Source of the DNA: Bacillota bacterium
Lineage (GTDB): Bacteria; Bacillota; Clostridia; Lachnospirales; Lachnospiraceae
Direction: 5' to 3'
DNA: 27,222 bases
Assembly: GCA_023416695.1 (NCBI GenBank)
Contig: JAEZGY010000001.1
Location: 1 to 27,222 of the forward strand
Shown: positions 22,883-27,222 of the stretch, in pieces
How the letters are laid out: each line of letters starts with the position of its first letter
How positions within the stretch are numbered: position 1 is the first letter of the stretch
Made by a program: the position numbers and the translations under genes
The notes under the pieces: generated by a model
Seen by the model: the letters and a program-made list of their open reading frames with translations, nothing else
Told to the model about the DNA's origin: nothing
Database searches by the model: none

Positions 22883-23851
22883 ATGGCTACAAAGAAACTA
22901 CCACTAAAAATAAATGGCGAAAGAGATATAAGTCTACATCTGGCTAATCTAGATCATCATGAGAAAATCGCTATGATAGGCAAAGCGCTTTCTTCTCCAA
23001 CTCGACTTAAAATACTAGATATTTTAAAGGACGCTGTTCTCTCCATACAAGAGATAGCTGATACCTTACATATTCCCTTTTCCTCTACTGCACTTCACGT
23101 TAAGGTCCTAGAGGATGCAGGGTTAATCCTTACAGAATCACGCCCAGGGGTTCATGGCTCCATGAGAGTGAGTACCTGTGTTATGCAGTCCTTTTTTCTA
23201 CAGACCTTTGATAGTGAAACAGATTCCGTAAATAACACCATAACCTTAGATATGCCTATCGGTAACTATTATCATTGTGAGGTTTCTCCTACCTGTGGTT
23301 TAGCAGATGAGAACGGTATTATAGATGCTTACGATAGTATTACTAGCTTCTATTCCCCTCTGCGATCTAACGCACAGCTTTTATGGTTTCATAAGGGCTA
23401 TATTGAGTATCGTTTTCCTAACATCTGCAATTCTTTATTAGAGCTACACGAGATTGGCTTTACTATGGAAATCTGTTCTGAGGCTCCTGGATTTCACGAG
23501 AATTGGCCTTCAGATATTACCATTTCTATTAATGACGTAGAGATAGGTACTTACTGTTCTCCCGGAGATTATGGTGCTAGAAGAGGAAGATTAACTCCGT
23601 CTACTTGGCCCAATGGACGTACACAATATGGAATTTTAAAATCCTTCTCTTTAAGAAGTCATGGGGGATATATAGACGGAGAACTTGTAAACAGGACCGT
23701 TAGCTTAGATCAAATAAACATACACGAGAAAGCGTATATTTCCTTAAAAATCGAAATTAAAGATAATGCCAAGCATATTGGAGGTATTAATTTATTTGGA
23801 GAAAAATACGGAGACTATGCGCAAGGAATAGTAATGAACCTAGTATATTAA
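22883..23851 (+). CDS. ArsR-type regulator with large C-terminal domain
   Basis: The 322-residue protein has an ArsR-type winged helix at about 25-100: KALSSPTRLKILDIL, then SIQEIADTLHIPFSSTALHVKVLEDAGLI with the recognition helix at about 66-76. The remaining 220 residues are mostly beta-strand-like and rich in Tyr, Trp and Gly (WFHKGYIEYRFPN, SPGDYGARRGRLTPSTWPNG). They suggest a ligand-binding jelly-roll or sugar-binding-type domain (inference). Ordinary ArsR metal sensors have only about 100 residues and need Cys/His sites I do not see here. GAGGAG lies 9-10 bases upstream of ATG 22883; an ATG at 22878 is out of frame. It diverges from the sugar operon, which it probably controls. Confidence 0.85.
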   Translation: MATKKLPLKINGERDISLHLANLDHHEKIAMIGKALSSPTRLKILDILKDAVLSIQEIADTLHIPFSSTALHVKVLEDAGLILTESRPGVHGSMRVSTCVMQSFFLQTFDSETDSVNNTITLDMPIGNYYHCEVSPTCGLADENGIIDAYDSITSFYSPLRSNAQLLWFHKGYIEYRFPNICNSLLELHEIGFTMEICSEAPGFHENWPSDITISINDVEIGTYCSPGDYGARRGRLTPSTWPNGRTQYGILKSFSLRSHGGYIDGELVNRTVSLDQINIHEKAYISLKIEIKDNAKHIGGINLFGEKYGDYAQGIVMNLVY

Positions 23852-23890
23852 TTCTTTAAGAATCCTTATACTCCTTAGGAGTAATGCAAG

Positions 23891-23935
23891 AAAAACCTTC
23901 GTACATAGACACAATAGCGCCTATATACGAAGGTT
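23891..23935. terminator. Bidirectional terminator between regulator and chemoreceptor genes
   Basis: AACCTTCGTA-C-ATAG (23894-23908) pairs with CTAT-A-TACGAAGGTT (23921-23935) with one mismatch. The minus strand continues into TTTTTC (good for the chemoreceptor gene), the plus strand into TCTATTTTAG (serving the regulator). Confidence 0.82.
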
Positions 23936-23959
23936 CTATTTTAGATCGAAATTACTTAA

Positions 23960-25987
23960 TTACAACGTAAATTTATTAATAATTAAATCAAGCTGTTTTG
24001 CGACATTCTGATTATCTTTAGATTGAGTTTTCGTCATGTCAGCAATTAGGCCAATCTGTTCATCGTTTTCTACAACTACACCAATGGCTTCACTGTTCTC
24101 TTTTGTTGCCACTGTAACATTAGTAATGTTGTCAGAAATCTGTCCAACTGAAGTCTTAAGATTATTTACAAATCCCGTAACATCTACAATATCACTCTTT
24201 ATAATATTAACAGACTCTGAGTAGGCATTTGAACGCTCTGAGAAGTTACCAAAGTTCTGTAGTACATCTCTCTCTACAAATAAAATAATGTCTTCAATAC
24301 ATCTCTGTACTGCTGCAATACTTCTATTAGAAGCCTCGCAAAGTTTTTGAATATTTGCAGCTGTGCTTGCTGATGTGTCTGCCAACGATTTAATCTCTCC
24401 GGCAACAACTGCAAAGCCTTTTCCTGCTTCACCTGCTCTAGCCGCCTCAATAGAAGCATTGAGGGATAAAAGATTAGTTTGGTCTGTAATGCTAAGAATC
24501 TCTGTGGCCATTTCATCAATTTCTTTTAAGGTTTGTAGGCTTTCCATTGCTTCATTTGCAGTAGCTCTTGCTTCTGAAAGTTTATCTTTGGTTTCTTGGA
24601 ATGCTTTTTCCGCTGTATCCTTCATATCTCTAGCATTCTCAAGCATTTCATCACTTGCTTTACTACTACAATTGATACTATCTACTGCAGAATTAATAGA
24701 GTCTTTAATAAGCCCTATTTCTGCTTTAATATTATCCGTAGCACCATTTACACTTTCTAAGCTAGCAGATAATTCTTCAGTGACTGCAATATTTTCGGTT
24801 ACTGAGTCAACCAGCTTTATAGAGGTATCATGTAAAGATTTAGACTTAACATCTACATTTTCTGTACATTCTTTCAATGTCTTCATTATGTCTATTAATG
24901 CTTCTAATAGAGTTTCAGATGCGACTGCTATATCACCTAAGTCATCTCTTCGTTTCGTATACCTAATTAGTTTAGCATCCTTTCTAATATCGCAGTTAGC
25001 CATATTCATAAGTTTGTTGCTAATTACACTTATTGGCTTCATAGCAGTAGAGATTACTATAAAACTTATTACTGTTAAAAATACTAATGCGGCAATACAT
25101 AATACAATAAGAATCATTCTTACTGTGTTAGCAGATGCAAAAATTTCGTCTGCTGTGTCAGTCAATGCAAATACCCATCCTCGGCTTTCTATATAATGAT
25201 ATGCGGTTATATCACCATTATCTGCTTCATTAAAACCATTACTTTGGGAACTCATAGAATCAAGTGTCTCTAATATATATGGATTCTCTGTTACTGTACC
25301 AATCTTTTCGTCAGATTCATGGAAAATATATTCTCCTGTATGTGCATTTACAAGGTAATATTTTGCATTCTCCATTCCATTTGCAGGGAGCCCGTCTAGC
25401 AACTGTTTTAGTGCTGTCGTAAAGATACCTCCACCTACAAGACCAATAGGATTATTACTTTCATCCAGTACAGGGCGATACATGGAGATAATCTGTTGTT
25501 GTGATGCAGGAGAAATAATAAATCCAGCATTATATACTCCATCAGATGCAAGTAATGTATCCTGTAATGCCTTTAACGAATCACCTTCACGTGTAGTTAT
25601 GCCAACAACTTTAGCATTTGTATGGGTTACTACATGTGTATTCCATTCAGCAGCATAAATACCCTCCAAGTTATCCATATCTGCACTATATTTTTCTGTG
25701 TACTTTTGTGCTACCGCCTGTGCATTTGGGTCATTAGGATTTTTCAATAAATTAATAACATCACTAGATCTGCTGTAGGCTGTTAAGTAGGCTTCGACTT
25801 CCCTCACATAGTTCTCGATAATAGTTGAACGTTCTGTTACAACTGTCTGCATACTATCAATTGCACTTTCTCTGATGTTTTTTGTAAGCTGTGAATTTGT
25901 AAATAAATAGAACACTGACAGCACTATAAATTGAATAATCATAATTAGTGCTGCAACAGTGTAAGATATTTTAATTTTTCTTTTCAT
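23960..25987 (-). CDS. Methyl-accepting chemotaxis protein
   Basis: The 675-residue receptor has a membrane helix at about 9-30 and an extracellular Cache-type sensor domain at about 32-285 (WNTHVVTHTN, MYRPVLDESNNPIGLVGGGIF, YLVNAHTGEYIFH). A second membrane helix is at about 291-315. A HAMP-like linker follows at about 316-370, then a long coiled coil. The conserved signalling tip is ILSITDQTNLLSLNASIEAA at 497-516, with RAGEAGKGFAVVAGEIKSLA after it. It senses a small extracellular ligand, possibly an amino or organic acid as in many dCache receptors, and signals to CheA/CheW. No other che gene is in the window. AGAGGATAAAGCT precedes the ATG. Confidence 0.96.
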   Translation of the reverse strand: MKRKIKISYTVAALIMIIQFIVLSVFYLFTNSQLTKNIRESAIDSMQTVVTERSTIIENYVREVEAYLTAYSRSSDVINLLKNPNDPNAQAVAQKYTEKYSADMDNLEGIYAAEWNTHVVTHTNAKVVGITTREGDSLKALQDTLLASDGVYNAGFIISPASQQQIISMYRPVLDESNNPIGLVGGGIFTTALKQLLDGLPANGMENAKYYLVNAHTGEYIFHESDEKIGTVTENPYILETLDSMSSQSNGFNEADNGDITAYHYIESRGWVFALTDTADEIFASANTVRMILIVLCIAALVFLTVISFIVISTAMKPISVISNKLMNMANCDIRKDAKLIRYTKRRDDLGDIAVASETLLEALIDIMKTLKECTENVDVKSKSLHDTSIKLVDSVTENIAVTEELSASLESVNGATDNIKAEIGLIKDSINSAVDSINCSSKASDEMLENARDMKDTAEKAFQETKDKLSEARATANEAMESLQTLKEIDEMATEILSITDQTNLLSLNASIEAARAGEAGKGFAVVAGEIKSLADTSASTAANIQKLCEASNRSIAAVQRCIEDIILFVERDVLQNFGNFSERSNAYSESVNIIKSDIVDVTGFVNNLKTSVGQISDNITNVTVATKENSEAIGVVVENDEQIGLIADMTKTQSKDNQNVAKQLDLIINKFTL

Positions 25988-26026
25988 AGCTTTATCCTCT
26001 CTTTCGTAAGTGTTCAGTTATATTAT

Positions 26027-26054
26027 TTATCGTATAAATTCACCTGATTCTTTA
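26027..26054 (-). promoter_or_regulatory. Sigma-28 (SigD/FliA)-like promoter of the chemoreceptor gene
   Basis: On the minus strand TAAA (26051-26054), a 16-base spacer and TACGATAA (26027-26034) match the motility sigma consensus TAAA-N14-16-GCCGATAA at 10 of 12 positions. It lies 40 bases upstream of the ATG. Confidence 0.75.
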
Positions 26055-26174
26055 CTACAATTATTATTATTGATACTAATTAATTACTTTTATATCCTAA
26101 TTATCTATTTTTTACTTTTATATGTAACAAATTATCAAAAAATATATACAATTACAAATTGATTACATCCCAAT

Positions 26175-26209
26175 AAAAAAGACCTATTTATTAACCTTTA
26201 TAAATAGGT
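26175..26209 (-). terminator. Second terminator of the rRNA-tRNA unit
   Basis: ACCTATTTAT/ATAAATAGGT (26200-26209 with 26182-26191) form a 10-bp stem with an 8-base loop, followed by C and six T on the minus strand. It backs up the terminator at 26229-26256. Confidence 0.8.
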
Positions 26210-26228
26210 AATAATGTATTTTTACGCA

Positions 26229-26256
26229 CAAAAAAAGTACTGAAAATTCAGTACTT
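26229..26256 (-). terminator. First terminator of the rRNA-tRNA unit
   Basis: AAGTACTG/CAGTACTT form a perfect stem around AATTTT on the minus strand, followed by a run of T. It lies 14 bases after tRNA-Lys. Confidence 0.88.
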
Positions 26257-26269
26257 CTATAATATATAA

Positions 26270-26342
26270 TGAGACATCGGGGATTCGAACCCCGGACAAC
26301 TTGATTAAAAGTCAAGTGCTCTACCAACTGAGCTAATATCCC
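26270..26342 (-). tRNA. tRNA-Lys (anticodon UUU)
   Basis: A 73-base cloverleaf has acceptor GGGATAT pairing with ATGTCTC, D-arm GCTCAGTTGGTAGAGC, anticodon loop CTTTTAA and T-arm GGTTCGAATCC. The discriminator is A; CCA is not encoded. Last of seven tRNAs in the transcript. Confidence 0.97.
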
Positions 26343-26366
26343 GTATTCAATTTTAAACATACTAAA

Positions 26367-26439
<73 letters not shown>

Positions 26440-26462
26440 AAATGAAAACATTGTTTTCAAAA

Positions 26463-26536
<74 letters not shown>

Positions 26537-26565
26537 ATATTATTTATATGAGTTTACTACTCAAA

Positions 26566-26647
26566 TGGATGGAGAAGGATTCGAACCTTCGAAAGCGTTG
26601 CTAACAGATTTACAGTCTGCCCCCTTTGGCCACTCGGGAATCCATCC
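26566..26647 (-). tRNA. tRNA-Tyr (anticodon GUA)
   Basis: The 82-base gene has a long variable arm, acceptor GGATGGA/TCCATCC and anticodon loop CTGTAAA between CAGA and TCTG. Discriminator A, no encoded CCA. Confidence 0.96.
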
Positions 26648-26708
26648 ATATTTCAACTAAAGGCTCTTATAAGTCCATCTCTTCAGTCATGCCTACTAAT
26701 TGAAATTA

Positions 26709-26781
26709 AGCCGACGATCGGACTTGAACCGATAACCTGCTGATTACAAGTCAGCTGCTCTGCCAATTGAGCCACGTCGGC
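26709..26781 (-). tRNA. tRNA-Thr (anticodon UGU)
   Basis: A 73-base cloverleaf has acceptor GCCGACG/CGTCGGC and anticodon loop CTTGTAA between GCTGA and TCAGC. Discriminator U, no encoded CCA. A 61-base spacer separates it from tRNA-Tyr. Confidence 0.97.
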
Positions 26782-26852
26782 AGGTTATTAAAACCTAACA
26801 CTATTATAATTATTACTAAGAAATACTATACATATATCTCTTTAGTAAAAAA

Positions 26853-26925
26853 TGGGACCAACAGGGCTCGAACCTGTGACCCCCTGCTTGTAAGGCAGGT
26901 GCTCTCCCAGCTGAGCTATGATCCC
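26853..26925 (-). tRNA. tRNA-Val (anticodon UAC)
   Basis: A 73-base cloverleaf has 5' acceptor strand GGGATCA and 3' strand TGGTCCC, with G-U pairs, and anticodon loop CTTACAA between CCTGC and GCAGG. Discriminator A, no encoded CCA. Confidence 0.97.
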
Positions 26926-26950
26926 AAATCCACTTACAAATGCAAGTAAA

Positions 26951-27024
26951 CGACCCAGAAGGGACTCGAACCCTCGACCTCCGCCGTGACAGGGCGGCGC
27001 TCTAACCAACTGAGCCACTAGGCC
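26951..27024 (-). tRNA. tRNA-Asp (anticodon GUC)
   Basis: A 74-base cloverleaf has acceptor GGCCTAG with CTGGGTC and anticodon loop CTGTCAC between CCGCC and GGCGG. Discriminator G, as expected for tRNA-Asp. It is the first tRNA after the 23S gene. Confidence 0.97.
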
Positions 27025-27107
27025 ATATTTAAGGTTTGTACCTTAAAAACCACACATTGTATTACATCTTGCTATGCATGACGTTCATCCATTTTCTCAT
27101 TTTTTTG

Positions 27108-27222
27108 ATTAAGCCCTCGACCTATTAGTAACAATCAGCTGCATGTGTTACCACACTTCCACCTTTGTCCTATCTACCTTGTCGTCTTCAAGGGGTCTTA
27201 CTAGCTTATGCTATGGGATATC
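27108..27222 (-). rRNA. rrl: 23S ribosomal RNA, 3' end (partial)
   Basis: On the minus strand the sequence reads from GATATCCCATAGC through GTAAGACCCCTTGAAGACGA and CAGCTGATTGTTACTAATAG to GGTCGAGGGCTTAATC, the well-known end of bacterial 23S rRNA. The rest lies beyond the window. The exact 3' end (27108-27113) is approximate. An 80-base spacer separates it from tRNA-Asp. Confidence 0.95.

Noticed and set aside
24363..25196. 277-codon open frame on the plus strand
   Set aside because: It runs antisense through the chemoreceptor's helical coding region, has a Ser/Ala/Leu-rich composition typical of such shadows, and has no ribosome binding site.
26767..26949. 60-codon open frame across tRNA-Val
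   Set aside because: The peptide (NRARTCDPLLVRQ) is the typical spurious translation of a tRNA antisense strand.

Overview
The window looks like a chromosomal piece of an anaerobic, spore-forming, motile Firmicute, most likely a Lachnospiraceae (Clostridium cluster XIVa; Lachnoclostridium/C. phytofermentans-like). The reasons are low G+C, strong AGGAGG-type ribosome binding sites, SpmA/SpmB and SpoVAF sporulation proteins, an ATP-type PEP carboxykinase, ABC sugar uptake with an intracellular glycoside hydrolase, and a chemoreceptor. The genus is an inference from gene content, not from a search.

Layout. 1-549: 3' end of pckA with its terminator. 640-2710 (minus): a lone, divergent TrpA, then spmB and spmA. 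2711-3348: a long AT-rich gap, followed by an AbrB-type regulator (plus). 3746-11579 (minus): a nine-gene run that matches the Bacillus yaaO-tmk-yaaQ-yaaR-holB-yaaT-yabA-yabB-yazA-yabC-abrB region. Here it reads PD-(D/E)XK-like gene, nfo, yaaO-type decarboxylase, guanylate-kinase-like gene (in the tmk slot), yaaR, holB, ricT/yaaT, trmN6/yabB, rsmI; abrB is convergent. 11714-16085 (minus): an alpha/beta hydrolase, an Asp/Glu racemase, a Cys-rich unknown, a sirtuin and a solitary SpoVAF. 16086-16304: an odd GC-rich island and a terminator.

16305-22637 (minus) is a sugar operon: lipoprotein binding protein, hairpin attenuator, double ATPase, two RbsC-type permeases and a cytoplasmic GH2 enzyme. 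Diverging from it is a large ArsR-type regulator (plus). The regulator's consensus promoter has a perfect 21-bp palindrome lying between its -35 and -10 boxes, which suggests a locally controlled, sugar-responsive system. 23960-25987 (minus) is a chemoreceptor behind a sigma-28-like promoter. 26270-27024 holds seven tRNAs (Asp, Val, Thr, Tyr, fMet, Phe, Lys in transcription order) directly downstream of a 23S rRNA 3' end. No 5S gene lies between them, and tandem terminators close the unit.

The strongest leads are the ArsR/CUT2/GH2 sugar module with its palindromic promoter, the TrpA homologue with altered active-site residues, the nuclease-like gene heading the holB cluster, the guanylate-kinase-like gene in the tmk slot, and the 23S-tRNA arrangement without 5S.
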